From NCBI GenBank assembly GCA_049323455.1, contig JBMONF010000018.1, positions 59,447 through 123,446 on the forward strand: a stretch of DNA of 64,000 nucleotides. Direction: 5' to 3'. The DNA is from Hypericibacter sp049323455. GTDB lineage: Bacteria > Pseudomonadota > Alphaproteobacteria > Dongiales > Dongiaceae. Shown piece after piece: positions 54,459-62,655 of this stretch. The notes below the pieces were generated by a model. That model was not told where the DNA came from. It did not search any database and saw only the letters and a program-made list of their open reading frames with translations. The first letter of the stretch is position 1; every line of letters begins with the position of its first letter. The translations under genes were made by a program, and so were the position numbers.

Positions 54459-54707
54459 TCAGGCGTTCTTGGAGGCGAGCTGCCGCTCGATCTCGGTGAC
54501 GAGATGAGACAGGGTCCCGGCAGTGAGGCCGGCCGTGTCGGTCGGCAGATAGATTTTGAACTCTTCCTCGATCGCGAACATGATCTGCACCACGTCCAGC
54601 GAGGGGATTTCCATATCCTTCAGCGTCGAGGTGCCGGAGATGCGAGCACGGTCGATACCGCTCTCTCGCGCGATGATATCGATCACCTTGTCTTGAATCG
54701 TTGCCAT
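54459..54707 (-). CDS. acyl carrier protein with Pro-Ser-Leu motif
   Basis: An 82-residue ACP. The four-helix pattern is clear (IIARESGIDRARI, the LDVVQIMFAIEEEF second helix). The phosphopantetheine serine is Ser36, but the usual Asp-Ser-Leu reads Pro-Ser-Leu (MEIPSLDVV). It resembles the special ACPs of lipid A or polyketide-like chains, such as AcpXL, more than the housekeeping ACP. Located 20 nt after the lpxD-like gene and 17 nt before the KAS gene on one strand, so the three should be one transcript. Confidence 0.85.
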   Translation of the reverse strand: MATIQDKVIDIIARESGIDRARISGTSTLKDMEIPSLDVVQIMFAIEEEFKIYLPTDTAGLTAGTLSHLVTEIERQLASKNA

Positions 54708-54727
54708 CCCGGCGCTTCCCCCGTCCG

Positions 54728-55849
54728 CTAATCTTTCGATCGCCCCGCGCGGCGCTCGATGCCGGCGAGGCGCTCGGCCAGCCCGCGAATGTCTTCGGCC
54801 ATGCGCTTGAGGCGCGCAAGCCCCAAAAGCTGCTCGTGGAGCTGCTGGCGCGGCACGGCCGGCGTCCCGCCAACCACGGCGCCCGCCGGCACGTCGCGGC
54901 CCACACCGGACGAAGCCATGACCACCCCATCGTCGCCGATCGAGACATGATCGGCAATGCCGACCTGGCCACCGAGAACCACGCGATCGCCGATATGGCA
55001 GCTGCCGGCAATGCCGGCTTGGCCTGCGATCAGGCAGTCTTCCCCCACCCGCGTGTTGTGGCCGATCATCACCAGATCGTCGATCTTGGTGCCACGGCCG
55101 ATGAAAGTGTCCCCGACCGTGCCGCGGTCGATGACGCTGTTGGCGCCGATCTCGACATCGTCGGCGATCACCACGCGGCCGAGCGATGGGATGCGCTCGA
55201 TGCCGCGGTTGCGGGCGGCGACGCGGCCTTCGGCGGCGATGCTCTCCACGCTGCCAGGCTCCGGCGTGGCGTAACTGAAGCCGTCGGCGCCAATGCTCAC
55301 ATTGTGATGCAGGATCGCGCGTGCGCCGATCTGGCAGCGGGCGCCGATCCGAACGCCGGCATGGACCAGGCAGCCGGGGCCCAGACTCGCGCCGGCGCCG
55401 ATGGTCACATGGCTCTCGAGCAGGCATCCCTCGGCGATCCTGGCATGCGCGCCCACATGGACGAAGGGGCCGATGGCGACGCCGGGCGCAATCGCGGCGG
55501 TCGGATCGATCACGGCGGTCGGATCGATGCCCGACAACTGGGCGCGCTGCGGCAGAAACATCGGCAGGAGACGCGCCAGCGCATAACGTGGCCGCGCCGC
55601 GCGAAGGACGCCGGCGAGCCGGCCGACGGGCAGATCGAGCCCGTCGGCGACCAGGGCCGCGCGAACGGCGCCGGAGCGAAGCTGCATCACCGCCGCCGCG
55701 GAGAACAGCAGCGGCAAATCCGTTGCGGCCGCGGCGTCGGCCGGTTCGCAGGGGCGATCCACCTCGATCGAGCCGTCGCCTTCGAGCCGCGCCCCGATAT
55801 GGCGGGCGATCTCGTCGAGGCGACGGCGCGGTGGCGAAGCGTCGTTCAT
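54728..55849 (-). CDS. LpxD-like UDP-3-O-acylglucosamine N-acyltransferase
   Basis: A 373-residue acyltransferase of the left-handed beta-helix type. The N-terminal LpxD uridine-binding domain (LPLLFSAAAVMQLRSGAVRAALV) is followed by hexapeptide repeats from about residue 108 (ID.TAVIDPTAAIAPGVAIGPFVHVG) to about 330, with IGHNTRVGEDCLIAGQAGIAG carrying the catalytic His. LpxD adds a 3-hydroxyacyl chain from ACP to lipid A precursors. Here it stands outside the usual lpxD-fabZ-lpxA operon, next to its own ACP and KAS, so it may act on lipid A in a variant way or on another amino sugar. ATG at 55849. Confidence 0.85.
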   Translation of the reverse strand: MNDASPPRRRLDEIARHIGARLEGDGSIEVDRPCEPADAAAATDLPLLFSAAAVMQLRSGAVRAALVADGLDLPVGRLAGVLRAARPRYALARLLPMFLPQRAQLSGIDPTAVIDPTAAIAPGVAIGPFVHVGAHARIAEGCLLESHVTIGAGASLGPGCLVHAGVRIGARCQIGARAILHHNVSIGADGFSYATPEPGSVESIAAEGRVAARNRGIERIPSLGRVVIADDVEIGANSVIDRGTVGDTFIGRGTKIDDLVMIGHNTRVGEDCLIAGQAGIAGSCHIGDRVVLGGQVGIADHVSIGDDGVVMASSGVGRDVPAGAVVGGTPAVPRQQLHEQLLGLARLKRMAEDIRGLAERLAGIERRAGRSKD

Positions 55850-55875
55850 GCCGGTGCGATGGCGCGGGGCATGGA

Positions 55876-56196
55876 TCAGGGCTTCAGCCCGTTTTCTTTG
55901 GCGCAGGTGGCGGAGATCGCTTTCAACTTGTTGAGGGAATCCTGGTTGGCCAGCGCGCCCGAATTGAGATCGGAGGCGAGCTTCTGATATTCCTCGTAGC
56001 TGAATTGCGCTTGCGCTCCTTGGTTCGTGCATTTGCAGAACGCATTGCACTTGGCTTCGCCGTTCTTCGGCACGCAGTTCTGCATGCAAGCCTTGAAGTC
56101 GGCGTCGAGTTGCTCCTGCGGAATCTCGGCAGCGAAGGCGTTGCCGATGCCGAGCAGGACGACAAGGCCGAAAACGGCGGTTGGGACGCGAAACAT
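55876..56196 (-). CDS. small secreted cysteine-rich protein, unknown function
   Basis: A 106-residue protein with a Sec signal peptide (cleavage probably after AFA, near residue 22). The mature 84 residues hold six cysteines at 37, 41, 50, 54, 56 and 98, with Cx3C and Cx3CxC spacings, enough for three disulfides in the periplasm. The remainder looks helical. No named family recognised. It ends 26 nt before the lpxD-like start on the same strand and could be co-transcribed. Confidence 0.7.
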   Translation of the reverse strand: MFRVPTAVFGLVVLLGIGNAFAAEIPQEQLDADFKACMQNCVPKNGEAKCNAFCKCTNQGAQAQFSYEEYQKLASDLNSGALANQDSLNKLKAISATCAKENGLKP

Positions 56197-56322
56197 CGGG
56201 GGTCTGAGTTCCTAGGGGTTGGCGTAGGATGGTGCATCCTCGCCTTAGGCCGGGGGCGTCGTCAATCGCGAGGGATGTTGCGACGCTCCCGGGGCAAGCG
56301 GGTTATCAAGAGGAGTCCATCG

Positions 56323-56769
56323 ATGGAGCCGCGCATCAGCCTTGTCACGCTAGGGGTTAGCGATATCGCTCGAAGCCGGCGCTTCTACGAGGGGCTCGGG
56401 CTCAAAGCTTCCGCCGCCGGAAACGACAGCGTCGCGTTCTTTCAGATGGGCGGCATCGTTCTGGCGGTTTGGGGCCGGGGCGACCTGGCACGGGACGCAG
56501 GCCTGCCCGAGCCGGCCTCGGGCTTCGGCGGCGTGGCGCTGGCCCACAATGTGCGTCTGCGTGCCGAAGTCGACACCGTGCTGGCCGAGGCCGAGCGCGC
56601 CGGCGGGCGGATTCTGAAGCCCGCCGAGGACGCGTTCTGGGGCGGCTATTCCGGCTATTTCGCCGACCCGGACGGGCATCCCTGGGAGGTTGCCTGGAAT
56701 CCGCATTTCGCGATCGCTCCGGACGGCAGCCTGCGATTGCCCGACAGCCTGCCTGCGGCGGCCGGCTGA
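56323..56769 (+). CDS. VOC-superfamily (glyoxalase/dioxygenase fold) protein
   Basis: A single VOC module pair, 148 aa: ISLVTLGVSDIARSRRFYEGLG first strand-helix, FFQMGGIVLAVWG, then GYSGYFADPDGHPWEVAWNP with the terminal metal Glu. Such proteins include glyoxalases, ring-cleaving dioxygenases and resistance proteins; substrate not evident. AGAGGAG lies 7 nt before the ATG, a strong SD. Divergent from the cysteine-rich secreted protein gene. Confidence 0.85.
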   Translation: MEPRISLVTLGVSDIARSRRFYEGLGLKASAAGNDSVAFFQMGGIVLAVWGRGDLARDAGLPEPASGFGGVALAHNVRLRAEVDTVLAEAERAGGRILKPAEDAFWGGYSGYFADPDGHPWEVAWNPHFAIAPDGSLRLPDSLPAAAG

Positions 56770-56903
56770 ACCGACGGATGGTGACGCAGGCGCGCGCGCC
56801 GAGGTCGCTGCGCCGCCGTCGTAAACGTCGCCAAATCCCTAGAAATTCTCGACGCCCGGCACCAGACCCGTTAAATAGGCGGCGCAAATTGGACCGCCGA
56901 CCA

Positions 56904-57698
56904 ATGACCGCCACTCCGTCCGCCATTTTCAGGGAAGGCCTTCTCGCCGGCCGCACCGCGCTCGTCACGGGCGGCGGCACCGGCATCGGCTTCGCAATCG
57001 CGCGCGAACTGGGCGGCCTTGGCGCGCGCGTGGCCGTCGCGGCGCGAAACGAGGAGCGCCTCGTGGCGGCGGCCGGCGAGCTCGAGCGGGCCGGCATCGC
57101 CGCCCGCGCGGAGGCCGTCAACATCCGCAAGGAGGACGAGGTCGCGGCGCTGATGGATCGGCTGGCAGCGGCCGGATGGCTACCCGACATCCTCGTCAAC
57201 AATGCCGGCGGTCAGTTCCATGCCGAGCCCTTCGCCATCAGCGCCAACGGCTTTCGCGCCGTGGTCGACCTCAACCTGAACGGCACCTGGCACATGACGA
57301 AGGCCTTCGCCGAGCGGCTGGTGGCGGCGGGGCAGGGCGGTCGGGTCGTGAATATCGTGCTTTCGCTGTTCCAGGGTCTGCCGGGTGCCGCCCATGCGGG
57401 GGCGGCGCGTGCTGGCGTGATCAACCTGACCAAGTCGCTGGGCTTGGCCTGGGGCCGGCACGGCATCACCGTCAACGCCGTGGCGCCAGGCACCATCGAC
57501 ACGCCGGCGCTGGCGCAGTACGACGCCGCCGAGATCGCCGCCGACGTTCGCCGCCTGCCGATCAAGCGCCTGGGCCGGGCGCAAGAGGTGGCGCAGGCGG
57601 TGGCCTTCCTCGTATCGCCCGCCGGCGACTATATGACCGGCACCACGCTCGTGCTCGACGGCGGCGAGCATCTGATCGGCCCCGTTCCCGCCGCCTAG
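56904..57698 (+). CDS. SDR-family protein of the 2-enoyl-CoA reductase (PECR-like) branch, without YxxxK
   Basis: A 264-residue short-chain dehydrogenase fold. NADP-binding TGGGTGIGFAIA (residues 22-33), LVNNAGGQFHAEP and the C-terminal GTTLVLDGGEHLIGP are normal. The catalytic YxxxK is replaced by Ala165-GAA-Arg169 within AAHAGAARAGVINLTKS, the same kind of substitution seen in peroxisomal trans-2-enoyl-CoA reductases, which read VHSGAARAGV there. An acyl-CoA substrate is therefore likely. The acyl-CoA synthetase family gene starts 42 nt downstream on the same strand. Confidence 0.85.
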   Translation: MTATPSAIFREGLLAGRTALVTGGGTGIGFAIARELGGLGARVAVAARNEERLVAAAGELERAGIAARAEAVNIRKEDEVAALMDRLAAAGWLPDILVNNAGGQFHAEPFAISANGFRAVVDLNLNGTWHMTKAFAERLVAAGQGGRVVNIVLSLFQGLPGAAHAGAARAGVINLTKSLGLAWGRHGITVNAVAPGTIDTPALAQYDAAEIAADVRRLPIKRLGRAQEVAQAVAFLVSPAGDYMTGTTLVLDGGEHLIGPVPAA

Positions 57699-57740
57699 TC
57701 GATCTCCTACATTCCCACCACACGCGACGCGCAAGACGCC

Positions 57741-59906
57741 ATGAACATCGCCCCCAACCAGAAGCCCGACGCCCAGAGGCTCGACACCGCCCCCGACGAG
57801 CGGCGTCGCCGCCGCCAGAAGAACCTCCGGCGTCTCCTGTCGCCGCGCCATGTCGCCTTCGTCGGCGGCATGGGCCTGACCATCCCCATCGAGCACTGCA
57901 AACGCGCGGGCTTTTCCGGGAAGATCTGGCCGGTCAACCCGAAATATCCGGAGATCGCCGGCATCCCTTGCGTGAAGAGCCTGGCCGAGCTGCCGGAGCC
58001 GCCCGATGCCGTGTTCCTTGCCGTGCCGCGCGAGATGACGGTCGAGATGGTCGGCGAGCTCGACCGCATGGGGGCCGGCGGCGCGGTCTGCTATGCGGCC
58101 GGCTTCGCCGAGGTGGGCGGCGAGGGCAAGGCTTTGCAGCAGGCGCTGGTAGCGGCGGCCGGCGATCTCGCCGTGGTCGGACCCAACTGCTACGGCCTCC
58201 TCAACTATGTGGACGGCGTCGCCATGTTCGCCTCCGGTCCCGGCTGGGCCCGCTCCGAGGGCGGCGTGGCGCTTGTCATGCAGAGCGGCAACATCGCGCT
58301 CAACCTCACCAACAACCAGCGCGGCGTGCCGCTCTCCTACGTCATCACCTGCGGCAACCAGGCGGTGCTGGAGATCGCCGACTATATCGAGTGCCTGGCG
58401 GACGATCCGCATGTCACGGCGATCGGCCTCTATATCGAGGGCATCGCCGACGTGGCGCGCTTCTCGCGCGCGGCCCTCAGGGCGCTTCAGGCCGGCAAGC
58501 CGGTGGTGGCGCTCAAGGCCGGCAACTCCGAGCTGGGCTCCAAGCTCGCCATGAGCCACACCAGCTCGCTCGCCGGCAACGACAAGCTCTACAGCACCTT
58601 GTTCGACCGGCTCGGCGTGGTGCGCGTGCGCGAGCTGGCGGAGCTGCTCGAGACCGCGAAGCTGCTGTCGGTCTCGGGAGTGCCCGAGGGCAACCGCATG
58701 GTGGCGTTCACCTGCTCGGGCGGCGACAGCTTGATGACCGCGGACCGGGCGGCCGAGGTCGGCGTCGATCTGCCGCCTTTTCCGGAGAAGACGGCGGCGA
58801 GCTTGCGCGCGCAGCTCCCCAACTTCGCCTCGGTGTCGAATCCGCTCGACTACAACACTTCGCTCTGGGGCCATAAGGAGCTGCTCGAGACCTGCTTCGA
58901 GACGGCGCTGCATGGCGATTACGACGCGGCCATGCTGGTGATCGATTTTCCGAGCGAGGACAAGTCGGGCTACGACGCCTGCTTCGTCGCGATCGATGCG
59001 CTGATCCGCGCGGCTCGCATCCATGGCAAGCCGGCGCTGGTCGCCAGCACGCTGTCGGAGTTGATGCCCGAGGAGGCGCGGCGGCACGCGGTCGCGGCCG
59101 GCGCTACGCCGCTTCAAGGCCTGCAGTCGGCGGTCGACGCCTTCGCGGGCGCGGCGCGTTTCGGCGCGCGGCGCAAGGCGCTGATGGCACCCGGCGCGCT
59201 CGAGGCGGCGCTGCTGCCGAGCCTGGCATCGATGCCGACGGCGACGCAGCTTCTGGGCGAGGCCGAAGGCAAGGCGGCGCTCAAGGGGTTCGGGCTGAGC
59301 GTGCCGGAAGGCCGGCTTGTGAGCGCGGCCGAGGCGCCGAAGGCAGCCGCGGCCCTGGGCTTCCCCGTCGTGGCCAAGCTGGCCCTGCCGGTGCTTGCGC
59401 ACAAGACCGAGGCCGGCGCCGTCAAGCTCAACCTCAAGAGCGAGGCCGAGGTGGTGGCGGCGGTGGCGGCGATCGGCGAGAGCCTGGCGCGCTACAAGCC
59501 CGGCGCTGCGCCCGAGCGCTTCTTGATCGAGCGCATGGTGTCGGATGTGGTCGCCGAGCTCATCGTCGGCATCAAGCGGGACCCGCAGTTCGGGCTCGTG
59601 CTGGTGGTAGGCGCCGGCGGCATTCTGGTCGAGATGGTCGAGGATGCGGCGACGCTCCTGCTGCCAGCGCGCCGCGAGGAGGTGGCCCGGGCCATCACCG
59701 GCCTCAAGATCGCGAAGCTGCTCAAGGGCTATCGCGGCAAGCCGGCCGGCGACCTGGAGGCGGCGGTCGACGCGGTGATGGCGATCGCGGCCTATGCCGA
59801 CGCAACCCGCGACAGGCTGGTCGAGCTCGACGTCAATCCGCTCATGGTCCTGCCCAAGGGCAAGGGCGTCGTCGCGGTCGATGCGCTGATCGTAACGGGC
59901 GCCTGA
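57741..59906 (+). CDS. acetate-CoA ligase (ADP-forming) family protein
   Basis: A 721-residue fused acyl-CoA synthetase of the NDP-forming type. Order: CoA-binding domain (LLSPRHVAFVGGMGLT, SGKIWPVNPKYPEIAGIPCVKSL), succinyl-CoA ligase-like domains (GGAVCYAAGFAE, VVGPNCYGLLNY, MQSGNIALNLTNNQRG, CSGGDSLMTADRAAEVG), then an ATP-grasp domain from about residue 510 (GFPVVAKLALPVLAHKTEAGAVKLNL, IVGIKRDPQFGLVLVVGAGGILVEM). Relatives activate acetate, feruloyl, pimeloyl or similar acids. Follows the PECR-like gene and probably shares its transcript; acyl substrate unknown. Confidence 0.9.
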   Translation: MNIAPNQKPDAQRLDTAPDERRRRRQKNLRRLLSPRHVAFVGGMGLTIPIEHCKRAGFSGKIWPVNPKYPEIAGIPCVKSLAELPEPPDAVFLAVPREMTVEMVGELDRMGAGGAVCYAAGFAEVGGEGKALQQALVAAAGDLAVVGPNCYGLLNYVDGVAMFASGPGWARSEGGVALVMQSGNIALNLTNNQRGVPLSYVITCGNQAVLEIADYIECLADDPHVTAIGLYIEGIADVARFSRAALRALQAGKPVVALKAGNSELGSKLAMSHTSSLAGNDKLYSTLFDRLGVVRVRELAELLETAKLLSVSGVPEGNRMVAFTCSGGDSLMTADRAAEVGVDLPPFPEKTAASLRAQLPNFASVSNPLDYNTSLWGHKELLETCFETALHGDYDAAMLVIDFPSEDKSGYDACFVAIDALIRAARIHGKPALVASTLSELMPEEARRHAVAAGATPLQGLQSAVDAFAGAARFGARRKALMAPGALEAALLPSLASMPTATQLLGEAEGKAALKGFGLSVPEGRLVSAAEAPKAAAALGFPVVAKLALPVLAHKTEAGAVKLNLKSEAEVVAAVAAIGESLARYKPGAAPERFLIERMVSDVVAELIVGIKRDPQFGLVLVVGAGGILVEMVEDAATLLLPARREEVARAITGLKIAKLLKGYRGKPAGDLEAAVDAVMAIAAYADATRDRLVELDVNPLMVLPKGKGVVAVDALIVTGA

Positions 59907-59944
59907 GGCGCGCGCACGAGCACCTTGTGCTCAAGCCTGAGCGC

Positions 59945-60238
59945 TCAAGCCTGACCGATGCGCGGCGGGCCGCCATGAGCGGCCTGGCTGGGTCCGAGGC
60001 TGTTCAGGAGGCGGGTCGAATCCTCCGCCAGCTTGATGCATTCGGTCAGCAAACCCATGATGCGGACGTTGTTGTAACGCACCGGCGCCGCGACCGGGCT
60101 CGGGTCGTCGAGGATCTTGTTGCAACGGCGGATGATGTCCTTCTGGATCTCGCCGAGGATGTCCTCGAGCCGCCAGCCGGTCGGATTGTCCGGTGTCACC
60201 AGGAAGCGGGTCACGGGCGATAAGTCCTTCTCATGCAT
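59945..60238 (-). CDS. conserved-looking small protein, unknown function
   Basis: A 97-residue soluble protein: TRFLVTPDNPTGWRLEDILGEIQKDIIRRCNKILDD followed by NNVRIMGLLTECIKLAEDSTRLLNSLGPS, two amphipathic helices around a short Pro-rich turn. No signal peptide, membrane segment or known motif. It runs convergent to the acyl-CoA synthetase gene, with 38 nt between the stops. Alternative start at 60265. Normal codon pattern for this genome supports a real gene, but no function is offered. Confidence 0.55.
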   Translation of the reverse strand: MHEKDLSPVTRFLVTPDNPTGWRLEDILGEIQKDIIRRCNKILDDPSPVAAPVRYNNVRIMGLLTECIKLAEDSTRLLNSLGPSQAAHGGPPRIGQA

Positions 60239-60559
60239 GGCCCCGATACACCTGGGGCCGCTCATGCTGGACCTTAGCGGGCCAAGGGTAAGCATTCGGT
60301 TACTATAGGTTCGTGAGGCCGAGCCCGAAGTGTCGTGCCGGTGCTCCCGCAGTGGCTAACATAAAGCCCATTCTGCGCCATCGTTCGGAAAATATACGCT
60401 TTTTCAAAAATCGGTGGATTCTTCGGTGTTCGCTTGGTGATCGAGTGGCTGATGACAAGCAACTTCGAGTCGTGCTAACTTTTGTAAAAATAATTTAATG
60501 GTTGTGGGATGGCGGAGCGAAGCCCCAGGGTGACGCCCCGAAACAAAGGGGAGGTCGCT
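60239..60559. other. low-GC spacer upstream of the M48 lipoprotein gene
   Basis: 321 nt without a gene. From about 60370 to 60510 the composition drops sharply (TTTTTCAAAAAT, TTTGTAAAAATAATTTAATGG), unlike anything else in the window, so promoter elements for the rightward M48 gene are likely here. The SD GGGGAGG lies just before its ATG. Confidence 0.5.
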
Positions 60560-61753
60560 ATGCGAATCAGGTTGCGCACTACAATTGTCGCTTCGCTGTT
60601 CGTCGTGACCGCATGTGCGCAACCGCGCACGCAGTCACCGTCAGTGAGCAGTGCGGAACTTGCCGCCGAACAACGCAAGCAGGAAGAGATCGTAGTACAG
60701 GATCTTGTCAATGATCAGCGCCGATTGCTGAGCGTTGGCTATCCGCTGTTGCTGGCCGGGGCCGATCTCTGCGGAGACTACGTGCGGCGCGGCGCGGGGT
60801 TTTATCTTCAGGGCCGTGACGGGTTTCCAGAAGAATTGCGGAACGCAGCTGAGCGGATATTCCGCTTCGATGGAGGATATAAGATTTATTACGTGGCGCC
60901 AGGCTCGCCCGCGGCCGCTGCGGGGCTGAGAGATGGCGACAAGGTGCTGAGCATCGATGGCAAGGCGCTGCCGACCACGCCAGAAGAAATGAAGAAATTC
61001 AGGGAGGAGTTGAACACAAAGAAGGAAGCGCCGACTTCCTACGTGATCGAGCGTGACGGAACCGAAATGACAATAGAGATTCGGCCAGTCTCCGTGTGCG
61101 ATTACGAATTGGCGGTGAATCCGGATCAGGATGTAAACGCGGCCACGGACGGCGAGACGATTGCGATAAACCAGGGTATGTTGCGCTTCGTCCACAACGA
61201 CGATGAGCTGGCTCTTGTCGTCGCGCATGAACTCGCGCACGACGCGATGGGCCACATCGATGCACAAAAGCAAAATGCGGCTGTGGCCGGAGCCGGCGGT
61301 CTCATGCTCGATATCCTGGCAGCCATGGTGGGCGTCAATACGGGCGGTGCGTTCATGAAAGCTGCCGCAGATGCGGGGCAGCAGGCTTTCTCGGTCGAAT
61401 TCGAGGAGGAGGCTGATTATGTCGGCATGTATCTCATGGCGCGTGCCGGCTATCGTATCGAGAATGCGCCTGATATGTGGCGTCGCATGGCGGCTGTGAA
61501 CCCCGATGCCATTACCGTCGCCAAGACGCATCCCACTACGCCGGAACGTTTCGTGGCGCTCACGAAGACGATCGAGGAAATCGATCGCAAGCGGGAAACA
61601 TCGATCGCGCTCATGCCGGAGTTTAAGGACAGGTTCGAGGGCCGCAAGCGCCGATCTGCCAACCTCGGGCGAACGGCGTTCGGGCAATCGAAGGCAGACA
61701 GTCGCGGACCAGGGGAGAGCACGCCGCCTCCGACGCCCACACCCGAACCCTAA
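60560..61753 (+). CDS. M48-family metalloprotease lipoprotein with PDZ domain
   Basis: A 397-residue predicted lipoprotein. The lipobox ends VVTA-Cys19. A PDZ-like domain (about residues 95-165; YVAPGSPAAAAGLRDGDKVLSIDGKALP) lies before the M48 zinc protease core with VVAHELAHDAMGHID (His223, Glu224, His227) and the third ligand region EFEEEADYVGMYLMARAGY. The fold suits periplasmic quality control or envelope peptide cleavage, as in BepA/LoiP relatives. GGGGAGG precedes the ATG at 60560. Codon use and the upstream region are less GC-rich than the neighbours, which may reflect later acquisition. The C-terminus is a Pro/Thr-rich tail. Confidence 0.88.
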   Translation: MRIRLRTTIVASLFVVTACAQPRTQSPSVSSAELAAEQRKQEEIVVQDLVNDQRRLLSVGYPLLLAGADLCGDYVRRGAGFYLQGRDGFPEELRNAAERIFRFDGGYKIYYVAPGSPAAAAGLRDGDKVLSIDGKALPTTPEEMKKFREELNTKKEAPTSYVIERDGTEMTIEIRPVSVCDYELAVNPDQDVNAATDGETIAINQGMLRFVHNDDELALVVAHELAHDAMGHIDAQKQNAAVAGAGGLMLDILAAMVGVNTGGAFMKAAADAGQQAFSVEFEEEADYVGMYLMARAGYRIENAPDMWRRMAAVNPDAITVAKTHPTTPERFVALTKTIEEIDRKRETSIALMPEFKDRFEGRKRRSANLGRTAFGQSKADSRGPGESTPPPTPTPEP

Positions 61754-61858
61754 GTCACGAGTTGCCTCAATCTGTACTGTGTAACCGCCTTCTGCAGCGA
61801 GGGTAGCGGGTTACGTAAAACGCTGGCCGGACTGGACGCCGAACATGCCAGCCTTCAC

Positions 61859-61885
61859 ACTCCACAGTCGACGAAGCTGTGGAGT
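61859..61885 (+). promoter_or_regulatory. hairpin masking the Shine-Dalgarno of the SDR gene
   Basis: A perfect inverted repeat, ACTCCACAG at 61859-61867 and CTGTGGAGT at 61877-61885, with a 9-nt loop. The right arm contains GGAG (61881-61884), the only ribosome-binding sequence well placed for the ATG at 61894. In RNA this stem would hide the SD; as DNA it could be an operator. Confidence 0.55.
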
Positions 61886-61893
61886 ATGAGGAA

Positions 61894-62637
61894 ATGGCTA
61901 TAAGCAAAGCCATTGCCGTCGTCACGGGCGGCAATCGCGGCATCGGGCGGGAGATCTGCCGCCAACTCGCGGCCAAGGGCTTCCATGTCGTGCTGACGGC
62001 GCGCGACCCCGCCAAGGGACGCGCGACCGCGAAGGAGCTGGCGCGGGAAGGCGGCTCGGTCGAGTTCTTCACGCTCGACGTCACCGATCCCAAGCGCGTC
62101 CGCGCCCTGGCGCGCCATCTCGAGCGCAAGCATGGCCGCTGCGACGCGCTGGTCAACAATGCCGGCATCTATCTCGAAGGCGGATACGACGCCGAAGGCA
62201 CGCCGATCGACAGCATCCAGAGCGAGCCCATGAGGAAGGTCCGCGCCACGATGGAGACCAATCTCTACGGCCCGCTCCAGCTGACGCAGGCGATCCTGCC
62301 GCTAATGCTCGCGCGCCGGTATGGGCGCATCGTCAACGTCTCGAGCGGCTCCGGACAATTGAGCGATATGGGCGTGGGCGAGGCGGGCTATCGTCTCTCC
62401 AAGACGGCGCTCAACGCCATGACCGCCATTTTCGCTGCCGAGCTCAAGGCCGATCCGAAGGCCAAGGATATTCTGGTCAACTGCATGTGCCCCGGCTGGG
62501 TCAGGACCGACATGGGCGGGCCTTACGCCACGCGCAGCGTCGAGCAAGGTGCCGACACGGCGGTGTGGCTCGCCACGCTGCCGAAGGGCGGCTCTTCCGG
62601 CGGCTTCTTTCGCGATCGCAAGCGCATCCCCTGGTAG
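61894..62637 (+). CDS. short-chain dehydrogenase/reductase (carbonyl reductase-like)
   Basis: An SDR of 247 aa: VTGGNRGIGREI for NAD(P), LVNNAGIYLEGG, a catalytic Ser in NVSSGSGQ, and the YxxxK pair in GYRLSKTALNAM. The long insert after NNAG and the ending resemble carbonyl reductase 1-type SDRs. Reaction: NAD(P)H-dependent reduction of a carbonyl, substrate unknown. ATG 61894 has GGAG 9 nt upstream; an in-frame GTG at 61879 would put that SD inside the gene. The deacetylase gene begins 18 nt after the stop. Confidence 0.88.
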   Translation: MAISKAIAVVTGGNRGIGREICRQLAAKGFHVVLTARDPAKGRATAKELAREGGSVEFFTLDVTDPKRVRALARHLERKHGRCDALVNNAGIYLEGGYDAEGTPIDSIQSEPMRKVRATMETNLYGPLQLTQAILPLMLARRYGRIVNVSSGSGQLSDMGVGEAGYRLSKTALNAMTAIFAAELKADPKAKDILVNCMCPGWVRTDMGGPYATRSVEQGADTAVWLATLPKGGSSGGFFRDRKRIPW

Positions 62638-62655
62638 TGGCAAAGGCAAGGTTCC

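Noticed and set aside
55876..56196. twin Cx9C mitochondrial-like or RiPP precursor peptide
   Set aside because: Cysteine spacing is Cx3C/Cx3CxC, with a Sec signal and no modification enzyme next to it.
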